Counted from the first letter of the stretch, positions 1 to 11,665 are shown. The stretch is DNA of 64,000 bases from Lucinisca nassula (GCA_963580285.1 OY757026.1:88510651-88574650), one strand, 5' to 3'. Notes: generated by a model from the sequence alone, not told the origin. Translations and numbers: made by a program.

Positions 1-1535
1 TTGTATCAGGCTGATAAAGGCCTTCACATGCAGGAGCCACAACTCTTGCTGCCCCGGATATGGAATTATATCTTCTGGTAAAATTGTATATAAATATTAC
101 ATTCCTGAGAGGTCTGTAATGAGCACCATTGTATGAGGTTTATAAAGGCATTCACATGCAAGAGCCACAACTCTTGCTGCCCCGAATAAGGAATTATATC
201 TTCTGGCAAAATTGTATATAAATATTACATTCCTGAGAGGTCTGTAATGAACACCATTGTATCGGGTTGATAAAGGCATTCCGATGCAAGAGACACAACT
301 CTTGCTGCTCCAGATATGTCATTATATCTTCTGGAAATTTTTTATATAAATTTACATTCCTGAGAGGTCTGTAATGAACATCATAGTATGAGGTTGATAA
401 AGGCCTTCACATGCAAGAGCCACAACTCTTGCTGCCCCGAATATGGAATTATATCTTCTGGCAAAATTGTATATAAACATTACATTCCTGAGAGGTCTGT
501 ACTGAACACCGTTGTATCAGGTTGATGAAGGCTTTCAAATGCAAGAGACACAACTCTTGCTGCCCCGGGTATGGAATTATTTCTTCTGGCAAAATTGTAT
601 ATAAATATTATATTCCTGAGAGGTCTGTAATGAACACCATTGTATCAGGCTGATAGAGCCCTTCAAATGCAAGAGCCACAACTCTTGCTGCCCCGGATAA
701 GGAATTATTCTTCTGGCAAAATTGTATATAAATATTACATTCCTGAGAGGTCTGTAATGAACACCATTGTATCGGGTTGATAAAGGCCTTCAAATGCAAG
801 AGCCACAACTCTTGCTGCCCCGAATATGGAATTATTTCCTCTGGCAAAATTGTATATAAATATTGCATTCCTGAGAGGTCTGTAATGAGCACCTTTGTAT
901 CAGGCAGATAAAGGCCTTCACATACAAGAGCCACAACTCTTGCCGCCCCGGATATGAAATTATATCTTCTGGCAAAATTGTATATAAATATTACATTCCT
1001 GAGAGGTCTGTAATAAACACCATTGTATCAGGCTGATAAAGGCCTTCACATGCAAGAGCCACAACTCTTGCTGCTCCAGATATGGCTTTATATCTTCTGG
1101 CAAAATTGTATATAAATATTAAATTCCTGAGAGGTCTGTAATGAACACCATTGTATGAGATTGATAATGGCCTTCAAATTCAAGAGCCACAACTCTAGCT
1201 GCCCCGGATATGGAATTATTTCTTTTGGCAAAATTGTATATAAATATTACATTCCTGAGGGACCTGTATTGAACACCATTGTATCAGGTTTATAAAGGCA
1301 TTCAGATGCAAGAGCCACAACGGCTGCCCCGGATAAGGAATTATTTCTTCTGGCAAAACTGTATATAAATATTACATTCCTGAGAGGTCTGTAATAAACA
1401 TCATTGTATCAGGCTGATATTGGCCTTCACATGCAAGGGCAACAACTCTAGCTGCCCCGGATATGGAATTATTTCCTCTGGCAAAATTGTATATAAATAT
1501 TACATTCCTGAGTAGGTCTGTAATCAACACCTTTT
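1..1535. repeat. Satellite-like tandem array, 127-128 bp unit, at least 12 copies
   Basis: The phrase ATTCCTGAGAGGTCTGTA recurs at 101, 228, 356, 484, 612, 739, 867, 995, 1123, 1251, 1376 and 1504, so the period is 127-128 bp with one 125 bp unit. Each unit also carries GCCACAACTCTTGCTGCCCC. Units differ by scattered substitutions and small indels. The array starts before base 1 and ends abruptly near 1535, where unrelated MITE-like sequence begins. Open frames across it only reflect the period and are not taken as genes. Confidence 0.95.
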
Positions 1536-1648
1536 TAAAACCCGCGTTATATAATGGAAAACGCGGTGATATGGTTATTTTCCTTATTTTATTTTTTGCT
1601 AGAAACACAGATTGTGGGGGTTCGTTAGAACCACTTCCACTTCGTATA
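1536..1648. mobile_element. Fragment of the GAAAACACGCC-type fold-back MITE family
   Basis: Contains GATTGTGGGGGTTCGTTAGAACC and a TTTTCCTTATTTTATTTTTTGC stretch that match one arm of the fold-back family seen complete at 52274-52540. Only one arm is present, between the satellite and the Penelope-like fragment. Confidence 0.5.
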
Positions 1649-2920
1649 ACATTTATGTTGTACCCAATCATTTTATATCGAAGAATGATTTTGCGAAATT
1701 GGGTGCTCAAGTCATTGCGGTTATATCGGTTATATTTTTTTTCTAAATTTATATACTAAGTCACCATAAAAATCGGGATCCGATAGACCTTGTTGCAGAA
1801 GAGATTAAAGTCCAGTATTGAATTTTCAAATTAAATCAGAATAGTGTCTATAAAATTTTGAAAAGGCTTTGCCTAGTTTATGGTACTGATAACCCTGATT
1901 AAGAAGTTTAGGCGTTAACAATTTTATTTCGAGTTTTGAAGTCAGTTACCTGGCTACACACTCTGGCAAATTGAATTAATTGTGAAATATAAACGCCATA
2001 GGATGGCGCACGCGGAACATCACCATCCAAAAAAGGAAAGTTTACAATCTCAAAATCAAAATCATCGCGTTTATTATAAATTTTCCAATAAACACTCCCA
2101 TCTACAATAGATAGATGTAAATCGAAAAACGGGGCATCGGTATCAGTAGAAGAATTTGCTTTATTTAACTGAAGCTCTGGGGGTGGTAAACTGACTGATC
2201 AAACCATCGAAATAGGTATTATCAATATTTAATAAATCATCCAAATATCTAGAAGTGGAGCTGAAAGCTTCAATGATTTCAGACTAGTTATCAGCAGGAA
2301 GGGACATCATAAAATCTCTCAACTAATAAAACAAAAGCAGATCAGTCACAAGTGGGTCGCAGTTGGTACCCATCGGAATAACCACGACTTGTCTAAATAA
2401 CGTAGTACCAAATCTCATGTAAATATTGTCAAGTAGAAAGGTGAGAGATTCACACACCTTCTGACATGACCATAAAGTATAGTTTTTGTGCTCTTCAGAA
2501 GTGAAAAACGCATTCCTTACATTACATGCAAGATAGAGGGAGTCTTCCCTATGAAATGTCCATTCAATTAAATCAATAACTTTTTCTTTTATAAGATGAT
2601 GAGGAAGTGTAGTGTAAAGTGTAGAAAAATCATAAGTAGACAGACTTGAAGCACGAAAACGCCTGGATTTCAATTGACAGTTGACTCTCGTTAACTCGAC
2701 CTCGCCTATCTCGACCATATCACTTATGTCGAACCGATTTAAAACTTCATTAGAATTTTTTTATAGACCAAAACAGATTCCGACCTGATCTTTGGAATAC
2801 TTTGTCGCAATATTTTATCACATGCTTTTTGATGGCAGTAAAACATGAAGTAAATAATTTGGAGAGTTCAGTTATGGTACAAGAGCTTGAATTGATAAGT
2901 AGAAATACAGTGCTTTGACA
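1649..2920 (-). pseudogene. Penelope-like reverse transcriptase, degraded copy 1
   Basis: Minus-strand sequence reads as the same protein as the long copy at 58702-59976. It runs from the region upstream of the RT (near 2900) through the STYDFSTLYTTLPHHLIKEK motif near 2620 to STQFRKIILRYK near 1700. Frames shift several times. The IPMGTN motif has C-A-P changed to C-D-P. About 60 bp of foreign sequence (roughly 2675-2740) interrupts the segment just before the RT core. The C-terminal end is replaced by MITE sequence near 1648. It cannot encode an active enzyme. Confidence 0.85.
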
Positions 2921-3195
2921 GATTGATATTTATATGTGGTTTTCTAGTCAACAGGACAATGATTTACCAGTCAGGGCATCAGGCTATGCCATTCATGTGT
3001 AATGGTTATGTCAAATTAAATATTATGTGACAATAGTCTGTTTAGAAGTCCTTGGCTTTCGGGTGTGTGCTGGCTATGGTGGATAGTGCTGTTCCGGATT
3101 GGGCTGTTCCTTGCTGAACAGTCGGATCTGGGTCTGCCTCGTTTGCCTCTGTGTGGCTGATGGTCTGGCTGCTCTTTGGAGTGGTCTGATCGGAC

Positions 3196-3196
<1 letters not shown>

Positions 3197-3270
<74 letters not shown>
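3197..3270. repeat. (AAGT)n microsatellite
   Basis: Uninterrupted AAGT repeats, about 18 copies. A (GT)n tract lies nearby at about 3463-3490. The surrounding 2.95-3.95 kb shows no recognisable gene. Confidence 0.97.
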
Positions 3271-3457
3271 GTCTTTATTTTACGAGGGTTACAAATTTAG
3301 CATAGGAGCTAATCTTCCATGAGGCCCTCAAAACATTTACATTTTTACACAAGCATAAAACATAATATACAAATACAACTAAAATAAATACAGGTTGCTG
3401 TCAGGAAAAAAAAAACACAATGAAAATAATGTGTATTGTGTGTGCATAATGTATGCA

Positions 3458-3490
<33 letters not shown>

Positions 3491-3959
3491 TTTAAGAGCA
3501 TTATATGTATACTAACATTTAAAAACTATATATATCAGTCTATGTACTCATCTTTGAGATTAATCACCAGTCAACCATTTGATGCATTGTCTATGAAAAG
3601 CTATACAACGATATAAATCATAGTGGAGCTTACAAGAGTGGTATAAAATAATGAAACGAAGCTTCGGCGAAATAAATGTTCACACGTGCAATATTCTGTT
3701 GATCATATAACATTTTCCAATCATATGTTATTGCCGAATAAGTTCAGAGGAATTCCAATGGAAAACATAGGCTTTTCATGGACGGCTTCGTGACGTCACG
3801 CGCAAGTAACCATGGATTATTACACGTGTGGTTATATAATTTCATGTTATGACGCCATCCACTGAATAACTGTATATGATATATGATGAAGCTATATGAG
3901 CCGGGGCAAGTAGTTTAGGTCGTAGTACCAAAGCGTTAATCCAAAATCGTTAATCCATA

Positions 3960-4245
3960 GACAAAATGGCAGATATCAATGTTCAGATCAACAGACAAAA
4001 ACATCGTGTAAATGTTTTCCCAGCTTTAAATGTCTGCTCTTATAAGCATTTTTTTTGGCCAGTGGTGAGGTTCGGCCAGTGTGAGGGACAAAGAATGTAA
4101 ATATAAAAAAAATCCATATTTCTGCTTTTCATGAAAGTATGAACGACAGCGGGTCGCTAGCAAAGTTTTCGCTAGCAAAGTTTACATTTCCACGCGACCC
4201 ACTGCGTTCATACTTTCATGAACAGTAGAAAATAAATTTCATTTC
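3960..4245. mobile_element. Fold-back MITE, CATGAAAGTATGAA family, copy 1
   Basis: Inverted arms GCTTTTCATGAAAGTATGAA (from about 4125) and TTCATACTTTCATGAACAG (from about 4207) enclose GGGTCGCTAGCAAAG. The left flank CGTGTAAATGTTTTCCCAGC is shared with the copies near 21.8 kb and 24.9 kb, which define the family. Confidence 0.7.
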
Positions 4246-4832
4246 TTAAATAAAAGATACATATTGTTTTCAGGGAGAATACTATGCTGAGATAAAGATC
4301 ACAGAAAAACCATCGGGGAACGTGATTCTGTGGTTGGACGCTACTATAAAACTGGAGCAGGCTCATCATTCTTGCACAGGATTTGCGTGTATAGTTGGCA
4401 GAAAATAAAATATAGAAGCAAGCGTCTATTTGATTTCTTAGCAACTTTTTAAAATCCCATCTAGGATCTTTTTAGAATCCAAAAATGACCATACGAGTAT
4501 CATTAAAAAACCAATTTTATACTGTTGAATCGCAAGGAATATTTGGCTATTGGTCTGATTGTCTAAACTATTATCAGTTTGGGCGTACAGAAAGGGCTTG
4601 ACTTTGCTTCCCTCTAGAAGCTGATAAAGATAAGGGCTGAACTTCGCTTCCCTCTTTGATTGCACGCCGACGGCACCGGCAAAACTCCTCCTATGTTATG
4701 TCAGTTTGTGCCTGGTACTCTGTCTCTACCCCTCCAGAGTCTAACTGTTGTTTCACCCCTGTTTTCGTTAGATTTTTATTTTTCTCGGAGATGATACAAT
4801 GATGAAATAGATATCCTTCGTGCGGAATTATT

Positions 4833-5205
4833 TTTCTTGCACACCGGACAAGGTAATCCGTGATTTTACCCTGGGATAGAAATTTATGTTCTGACCCTGG
4901 TGTTCCGACCCAGGCAACTAACATAAATACGCATCAATTCCATTCAACTGCCGGAACTACTTCCGCACTACTTTTATTTTGTAAACAATATACATGTGCG
5001 AGCTGTCAAAACTAACCGGAGGTGTTGTGCAAGAAAAAGAATCCAATATGGGTTTCTGTTGTAGATGGGCGTTTCCAACCCTCGGGATGACCGTGCTGAG
5101 CGGAACCTCGGCGTAGCCTCGGTTCCGCTCAGCACGGTCATCCCTTGGGTTGGAAACGCTCATCTACAGTAGAACCCCATATCAGATTCTTATAGTCTGA
5201 ACCAC
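4833..5205. mobile_element. Fold-back element with long central hairpin, inside a PLE tail
   Basis: The arms at about 5065-5115 and 5117-5170 are near-perfect inverted copies (GGATGACCGTGCTGAGCGGA against TCCGCTCAGCACGGTCATCC). The outer part, TTGCACACCGGACAAGGTAA with CCCTGGGATAGAAATTTATG, is shared with elements ending near 14390 and 35090. No protein is encoded. Confidence 0.6.
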
Positions 5206-5387
5206 GACAAAACCAAGGGCGAGGGTTTTGGCCACGTAAGAGCGATTAAAGCACCCCAGTAAAATAAAATACTGACCATCCCAAGGCGGTTCTTCTGTTG
5301 TGATTTATTATAGTACTAATGTTATGGTTCGCCTTTACATGTATGTATTGCTAATGTATTAAGAATATCATGTTCATTTTTTATATC

Positions 5388-5482
5388 AAGTTTATCAGGC
5401 AAGGCTTCGAGAACGCGGCTTGCCGAGCGATTCTATAGGCGTTTTCGAAGCCGAGCCTGATAAACTGGATATTAAATGACAC
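5388..5482. repeat. Hairpin in short inserted element
   Basis: TTTATCAGGCAAGGCTTCGA and its inverse TCGAAGCCGAGCCTGATAAA face each other across a short loop. A second, smaller stem (TGACCTGATAAAG) lies near 5572-5625. Both sit within the sequence that interrupts the PLE tail. Confidence 0.6.
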
Positions 5483-5885
5483 GAATCTGGTATTCTTTTT
5501 TATCCCCTTGTACACTCCTACAGTTTTGCCATTTTTTCAGCAGTCCAATTCATAGAAGTGCAATGTCACTTTGACCTGATAAAGCTCTCTTGTCTTGAGA
5601 CAGCATCTCTTTATCAGGTCAAGGTGTTACAATGCAATTAATATAGGGGGTAACTAATATTTTTTTTTTATTTTGGGCAGCCGTTTGACCATTTTGTGGT
5701 AAAGTTATTGTTCTTTTTGCTTTCCGGTTGTGACGTTACCATCATGGTGAAGCTGTTTTATATTGGTGTTTCTTTCCCTTTTGTGTCTTGGGTGGGAGGT
5801 GTGAAGTAGTTGTAATTGTGTCGATTTCTGATCAATCCTTTCACTTCTATTTAAGACTTCGATTATTGAAAGTTTTGCATTGCAA

Positions 5886-6010
5886 TCGGCCACCGCCCAT
5901 CGGGGCTTGAAGAAATAAATGGGCTGCATGATGCTTCCACGCAGAGCTGAATCCGACCGCACACGAGTACTGGTAAACCAGGCAAAGCGGTCTGAGTCCA
6001 TGCTTATAAG
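5886..6010 (+). mobile_element. SINE-like family A, left half (split by PLE)
   Basis: Carries the family head CATCGGGGCTTGAAGAAATA, then ATGCTTCCACGCAGAGCTGA and CACACGAGTACTGGTAAACC, and stops at CCATGCTTATA. The matching right half starts at about 7804 with TATAAACCATATTGG, so a PLE inserted at this site. Neither half encodes protein. Confidence 0.7.
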
Positions 6011-7803
6011 AAGAAGAAGTAAAACAAAGATCAGGAATCGATACAATTAACTTACTCCACCCATCAAAGACACCAAAGGGAAAGAAACACAAACATTAAG
6101 CGACCAGACCATAATGGAAACCTAAACAAAGGAAGGCCATAAGGACAGTTACTTTCCCACAAAATGGCCATATGGCCATCCAAAACCAAAAGACACAAGT
6201 GATACACACAGTAAGTAACAAACAACAACATAAATAAAACGCCACAGAAGAACCGCATTGGAACGGTCAGTGGAAAATTTTCCACTGGGGGGTGGGGCTT
6301 AAATCGATTTTACGTGGCCACAATCCTCGCCCTTACTTCCGTCGCGATTTAGACAAATAATTTGTTCAGTCCGCATGAAGGCCTCTTAACTCATCAGTGC
6401 AACATCTCCGTGAACACAGATAATCAAAGAACCACAGAGGTGAGACAACGGTCAGGACACGACAGCAAGAAACCACTGAAATGCTGGAGCAAAAGAAAAC
6501 CAACAGTTAGACTCCGATGGGCCCGACCAGAGACAGAGCATCAGCACCAACCAACATTACCTTGAACTAGATCTCTCTAATTCTCAATAAGCCTTTACGT
6601 TGAAACCGTCATAGAATCTGAGGCCTGACCCACCGGCGTGCAATTAAAGAGGGAAGCAAAGTTGCCAACCGTGATTGGGTTAACTACCATGCATGCAGTC
6701 TGTCGTATAATATCCATGTTGTACCCAATCTTTTTATATCGAAGAATGATTTTACGAAATTGGGAGCTAAAGTCATTGCGGTTATATATTTTTCTGAATT
6801 CATATACTAAGTCACCATAAAAATCGGGTTCCGATAGACCTTGTTGCAGAAGAGATTTAAGTCCAATATTGAATTTTGAAATTAAATCAGAATGGCGTCT
6901 ATAAAATTTTGAAAAGGATTTGCGTAGTTTATGGTACCGATAACCCTGATTAAGAAGTTTAGCCGTTAATAATTTATTACGAGTGTTGAAGTCAGTTACA
7001 TGACTACACACTCTAGCAAATCGAATTAATTGCGAAATATAAACGCCATAGGATGGCGCACGAGGAACATCACCATCCAAAAAAGGAAAATTTACAATCT
7101 CAAAATCAAAGTCATCGCGTTTATCATAAATTTTGCACGAAACAAACCCATCTACAATAGATAGATGTAAATCCAAAAACGGGGCCTCGGTATCAGAAGA
7201 ATTTGCTTTATTTAACTGAAGTTCTGGGGGTAAATTGGACTGATCAAACCATCGAAATAGGTTTTATCAATACTAAATAAATCATCTAAATATCTATCTT
7301 CTCTGTGAAAAGCCCATTCAATTAAATCACTAAGCTTTTCTTTTATAAGATTATGAGGAAGTGTAGTGTAAAGAGTGGAAAAATCGTAAGTAGACAGACT
7401 TGAAGCATGAAAATGTCTGGATTTCAATTTATTTAAAACCTCATTCGATTTTTTATAGACCAAAACAGATTTCTTCCTGATCTTTCAAAGACTTTATCAC
7501 AATATTTAATCACATGCTTTTTAATGGCAGTAAGACAGGAAGTTAATAATTTAGAAAGTTCAGTGGTAGTGCAAGAGCTAGAATTTGCAATAAACCGTGC
7601 TTTGTAAGGTCTTTTATGAAGTTAAGGTAACCCGTATAGCGTAGGAAGCTTGTCTTGGCCTTCGGTAACACACACAGCAAACTTGGTGGCTGAATGACAA
7701 ATATGTTTATCTACTATATCTCTCCCTTCAGCTAAAGGCTGAAGTTCATAGTCCTTAGTACCACCAAGCTCCTGCTTAAGCGTGTTAACATAGTGGAGCC
7801 TAT
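6011..7803 (-). mobile_element. Penelope-like element copy 2, internally deleted, inserted in SINE-like family A
   Basis: Reading on the minus strand: a short upstream segment (7622-7803, RLHYVNTLKQELGG), RT fragments (7212-7463), the C-terminal half of the RT protein (6595-7176), then the 3' tail to about 6011. An internal deletion joins AFHRED directly to RYLDDLF, removing the segment that holds the IPMGTN motif. The ends coincide with the two halves of a family-A repeat, consistent with insertion at its TTATA. Confidence 0.8.
6595..7463 (-). pseudogene. Penelope-like RT, broken frames
   Basis: The frame at 6595-7176 encodes the conserved C-terminal region (DVPRAPSYGVYISQLIRFAR, ending SDSMTVST). 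The frame at 7212-7463 encodes the RT palm start STYDFSTLYTTLPHN fused by deletion to RYLDDLFSIDKTYFDG. It is a decayed copy of the protein at 58702-59976. The missing block between the two catalytic motifs makes it inactive. Confidence 0.85.
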
Positions 7804-7950
7804 TTATAAACCATATTGGTTTCATTGGGCGACAGGGCTTGAGATGTCATTTAATCTCAATGTCGGGTAAAAGTCCCACAAAATTGGAAGCAACGTCCCC
7901 AAAATGACCTATATAGTCTTGACGGGGACGTTAAACATCAAATCAAATAA
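7804..7950 (+). mobile_element. SINE-like family A, right half
   Basis: Contains TTTCATTGGGCGACAGGGC, GTCGGGTAAAAGTCCCACAA and ends GACGGGGACGTTAAACATCA followed by A/C-rich tail. It completes the left half at 5886-6010. Confidence 0.8.
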
Positions 7951-8175
7951 ACAAAACAAAATTAGCATTTCAAGAAAAATAAAATGCTCCATATATGCAG
8001 TGTGCGTCATCAATGATTCTTATCAGTATTATTATTATTATTATTATTATTTTGAAAACAGATGACGTTTTAAAATATTGCAGTTCGTTCTTAATCTAGT
8101 GTGCTGGGTGTGTATGTAAATTCCTTTTGCCTGTATGTTAAAATTTAGGCGGCTTAGTCTTATTTTAATGAGCAG

Positions 8176-8680
8176 AAAAATATAGAAGCGGAGGTAATGA
8201 TAAGGAATCGATATTTCTATTCAACAGCTCCCATCAGAGACACCAAAGGGAAAGAAACACAAACATGAAACAACAGACCCTAATGGAAACATCAATAGCG
8301 GAAAGCAAAAAGGACAGTTACTTTCCAACAAAATGACCTATAGGCTATCCAATATAAAATAATATAGCGACACAAACACCCAAAAACAAACCATAACAAA
8401 ATAAACCGCGACAGAATAACTGCCTTGGAACGGTCAGCGGAAACGAATTCCACTGCGGGGGATGGCGATGGGTGTGGGGGGCTTAAATCGATTTAACGTG
8501 GCCACAATCCTCGCTCTAACTTCCGTCGCAATTTAGACAAATAATTTGTTCTGCCCGCATGAAGGCCTTCTTACTCATCAGTGCAACATCTCCGTGAACA
8601 CAAATAATCAAACAACCACAGAGATGAAACAACGGTGAGGACTCGACAGCAACAAACCACTGAAATGCTGGAGCAAAAAA
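8176..8680 (-). mobile_element. Penelope-like 3' tail, solo copy
   Basis: The minus strand matches the PLE tail: the terminal GATTCC...CTTC end at the low-coordinate side, CTTTCCCTTTGGTGTCTCTG, CCAAGGCAGTTATTCTGTCG, and the CTCGGAGATG-like block near 8600. No coding part is kept, so it is a strongly 5'-truncated insertion. A poly-A/CAA tract follows at 8676-8730. A second short tail end (about 8755-8790) abuts it. Confidence 0.75.
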
Positions 8681-8796
8681 AAAAAAAAAAAAAAACAACA
8701 AAACAACAACAACAACAGCAACAAAAAACCAGTTAGGCTCCGATGGGCCAGAGAGAGATAGAAGTGAACGCAATGATCAGGAATCGATAGTGGACT

Positions 8797-9115
8797 TTGC
8801 TTTGTTTTGATTGTTTGATCTGAGGTTTAACGTCCCTGTCAACACTGTATAGGTCATTTTGGAGACGTTTCTTTCAATTTTGTGGGACTTTTACCCGACA
8901 TTGAGATGAAATGACATCTCAAGACCTGTCGCCCAAATGGAACCAATAGGGTTTATAAGCATGGACGGTCCGACTCGCACCGCTCTGCCTAGGCAGGCTT
9001 AGATCCCCTTAGTTGTTTATCAGTACTCGTGTGCTGTCCGTTTCAGCTCTGCGTGGAAGCATCATGCAGCCCATGTACTTCTTTAAGCCCCGATGGGCGG
9101 GGGCCGGATAGTGGA
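8797..9115 (-). mobile_element. SINE-like family A, near full length
   Basis: Reverse orientation: GAGGTTTAACGTCCCTGTCA near 8822 is the inverted tail, GACATTGAGATGAAATGACA follows, and the head CCCCGATGGGCGGGGGC is at about 9097. It is one of the better-preserved copies and gives the family length as about 320 bp. No clear RNA polymerase III box was recognised in the head. Confidence 0.75.
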
Positions 9116-9240
9116 CTTTAAACTTGATACTGAAGTAGATTCTCTAATATTAGACGATGCTTCATACCACAACCTTTCTCTAGAAGGAAGAAATGAGTTT
9201 TATTAATTAACTATCCTTTATTGTTCGGAGGTCATCGGTA

Positions 9241-9409
9241 TTAACCCTTATCTTGCTGTTCACGACAACCCCTATATTTGCAAACAGTGTCTACACTGTT
9301 TGGCATTCAGTTTATGAATGTGTAGCAATACATTACATCAAGTAATTTGATTAGTTGATAGACAGAAATGGGTGTGGATTAAATGAATATTCAGCAAGTT
9401 AAGGGTAAA
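9241..9409. mobile_element. TTAA-flanked MITE, copy 1
   Basis: Begins TTAACCCTTATCTTGCTG and ends CAGCAAGTTAAGGGTAAA. The interior has the shared GGGTGTGG, a CAAACAGTGTCTACACTGTTTG stem and GAATATTCAGCA. The central hairpin is reduced in this copy. Confidence 0.75.
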
Positions 9410-9662
9410 CACTGAGGTAAAAAATCAGTAATCATGTTTTTAGTGCTGTCAATTAACAAAATTGTCATGAATCGAGTAATTCCGTATTGGCCCTGTTACA
9501 GGTCCTCGGTCTGCTGTATAACGGCCTTCCGACTTGGGTCAATACAGCAGATCTCGGACTTGTAACTGGACCAATACGAAATAACTTGAATAAAACATGA
9601 TAGCGATATAGCTGTGTTCAGGCCTTACCAAGTCTGATATTATCAGCGTCCAGTAGACTATA

Positions 9663-10999
9663 CGAGGACTGTTCAAATATGAATGCAAGTAGAACGTTTT
9701 CTCATGCACTAATGCGAAAATTACCTGGAAATAAATATCACAGCGTAGAAAAACATTTTACGTATACATTGATACCAAACCTGTTAAAATCCGTCACTTT
9801 TAGCCATGTATATCGTTCGATAAACACTGTCTACTCTTGTATACTATACAAAACATGGTTGGAAGCAGGTCAGAGTACGCCGTTGAAATACGGTCCTATA
9901 TTAAGAATCGTTGTATTCTTGGTATACGGTGCAAAGACATTTTTGATGAAATATGTTCGGTTTATGGGCATAATGAAATGTCTTTTCCGACAGTTTTTCG
10001 TTGGTGTAAGAAATTCAGCTGTGGGCTAGGCTCACCGGAAGATGCACCACATGATCGTCGGCCGAAAAGAGCAACATCTGCCAAGATGGTTTCTAGAGTG
10101 AAAGAAATAGTTGCTACCGATGCACGATACACAACTAGGCAAATAGCTAGCATGGTTGGAGTCTCATTTGGAGCAGCTCATAAAATTCTGAAACGGGATT
10201 TGAAAATGAGAAAGATCTGTGCTAGATGGATTCCCCATCTGTTGACAGATGAGCAGAAAAAGACACGCGTTCAGTGCGCCAAGAAGTTGCTTAAAAAGTT
10301 TCCAAATTACAATGCACGGTCTTTCGCTACTGTCGTCACAGGTGACGAGACATGGGTTCACTTTTTTGAGCCAAAACGAAAGATTCAGAACAAAATATGG
10401 GCAACAAAATATTGCAAAAGACCATGCATTGTAAAGCGGACCATAAGCGTCAATAAGGTAATGTATGCCATATTCTTTTCAAATCAGGGCCCTGCTATTC
10501 AGGTTGCTGTGTCTAAAGGCAAATCTGTAAATGCGAAGTTTTACAAGAATAAAGTTCTTCGAAAATTGAAGTAATATTTCAAAGAACGAAGACCCGCAAC
10601 TGGTTTGGCCATTGTCAGATTGCTACATGACAATGCGTCATCGCACAAGGCGTTCATTGTGCAAGACTATCTGAAGCAGGAAAAGGTTGTTGAACTCCCT
10701 CACCCCCGTATTCCCCTGACCTTGCCCCGTGTGACTTTTTTTTGTTCCCGCGGCTGAAAAAATACCTTTCTGGTCGAAAATTTGTACAGCGCAAACACCT
10801 CGATTCTGCAATATTCCAGTGCCTTCATAGTATACCTCGAAAGACTACCAAAATGCATTCAATGATTGGATCAGAAGACTAAAAGTTTGTATATCTGTTA
10901 AAGGGGAATACTTTGAGGGGACAAAATAAATTTTTCATCGAAATCTAAAACGGAATCATTTTTATGTGATTAGTTGCATTCATATTTGAACAGTCCTCC
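9663..10999 (+). mobile_element. Full-length mariner element (1,337 bp) with TA target duplication
   Basis: The terminal inverted repeats are about 26 bp: GAGGACTGTTCAAATATGAA at the left and the exact inverse at the right, differing only in the outermost base. The element is bounded by TA at 9661-9662 and 11000-11001. Length, TA duplication and the enclosed DD34D transposase are typical of mariner. Near-perfect repeats imply a fairly recent insertion, but the transposase is broken. Confidence 0.93.
9855..10929 (+). pseudogene. mariner transposase, DD34D type, one stop and two frameshifts
   Basis: The start is placed at MVGSRSEYAV, which opens the paired helix-turn-helix region; the linker WIPHLLTDEQKK follows near residue 120. 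The catalytic motifs are TGDETWVHFF (first D), LHDNASSHKAF (second D) and SPDLAPCDFFLF (third D). 34 residues separate the last two, the mariner spacing. An in-frame TAA lies at 10572-10574. A one-base loss in the C run near 10702 moves SPDLAPCD out of frame, and a second shift near 10850 precedes the terminal KGEYFEGTK at 10927. The enzyme would cut and join the element ends in the nucleus if intact. Confidence 0.9.
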
Positions 11000-11029
11000 T
11001 AGAAGGCTGTATCGCCGATTAAATAGATG

Positions 11030-11395
11030 ATCTTACATTATTGTTAATGTATTATAAAATTTATTAAACGAGTTGAGAAAAAGGGATAATATGTGAGGCT
11101 TTGCCGTGCATTTTATCATTTTTCCTCAACGACTTTAATACATTTAATTATACATGAGCACGAATGGACGGTTCTGTTTATCATATGATATTTAAAACGT
11201 ATTTTATTCACAACTATTTCACACAAAAAAAATGTCAATAAGCCGCCATTAGTAAACGGGACCTCGTTAAGGACGTCGTACATGTAACGTTATGGAGCGC
11301 ATGTAATTAATTTGCATACTAGTGGATTATCTAATTTATTACATGACGTTATAACATTCTCAGACGCGACGTCATGTGATGATAAGGAATTATTG
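11030..11395. mobile_element. GAGTTGAGGAAAAGGG hairpin element, single-copy version 1
   Basis: Contains TTATTAAACGAGTTGAGAAA, the inverse TTTCCTCAACGACTTTAATA, then GCACGAATG, a TAATTTGCAT block and TTACATGACGTTATAACATT. It is the single-hairpin form of the element amplified at 55.58-56.70 kb. Confidence 0.65.
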
Positions 11396-11597
11396 AACTT
11401 AAGTAGTTCGGGGACAGAAAAGTTGATATTTTGCAAAATAAAGTTTGCCGTTTTGTCGCCGTTGTTGCAAGGTTTCCCAACCCGTTTCCGTATACAATAG
11501 CTCTACAGATACTAACCCCTGTCGACTTCAAGTTGAACTTTTTCAAGGGTATTCTTTTAACCCATTCAGTACCAGAAACCCCTAAAGGGGTACCTTG

Positions 11598-11665
11598 ACA
11601 AACAGTGCAGTCCCAGATCAGACGCCGCAGAACACGGCGTCTGATCAGGGCCTCCACTGTTTGCT
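11598..11665. repeat. ATCAGACGCCGC hairpin
   Basis: Inverted repeat around CCCAGATCAGACGCCGCAGA with AACAGTGCAG at one side and CACTGTTTGC at the other. Same stem as the 22.51-22.80 kb element. Confidence 0.75.

Larger units (their letters stand above)
4600..5855 (+). mobile_element. Penelope-like 3' tail, copy interrupted by two hairpin elements
   Basis: Plus-strand pieces match the end of the PLE coding region and its tail in order: CTTCCCTCTTTGATTGCACGCC near 4650, GAGTCTAACTGTTG near 4735, CAAGGCGGTTCTTCTGTTG near 5282, and TTTCTTTCCCTTTTGTGTC near 5768 with CACTTCTA at the end. About 370 bp (4833-5205) and about 300 bp (5350-5650) of hairpin DNA separate the pieces, so at least two later insertions hit this copy. 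Confidence 0.7.

Noticed and set aside
97..1759. Short protein-like frames in the satellite
   Set aside because: They repeat with the 127-128 bp unit, shift between units and match no protein.
5045..5195. Long hairpin as a microRNA precursor
   Set aside because: The stem is near-perfect over more than 50 bp and belongs to a fold-back mobile element with other copies, unlike a typical miRNA precursor.
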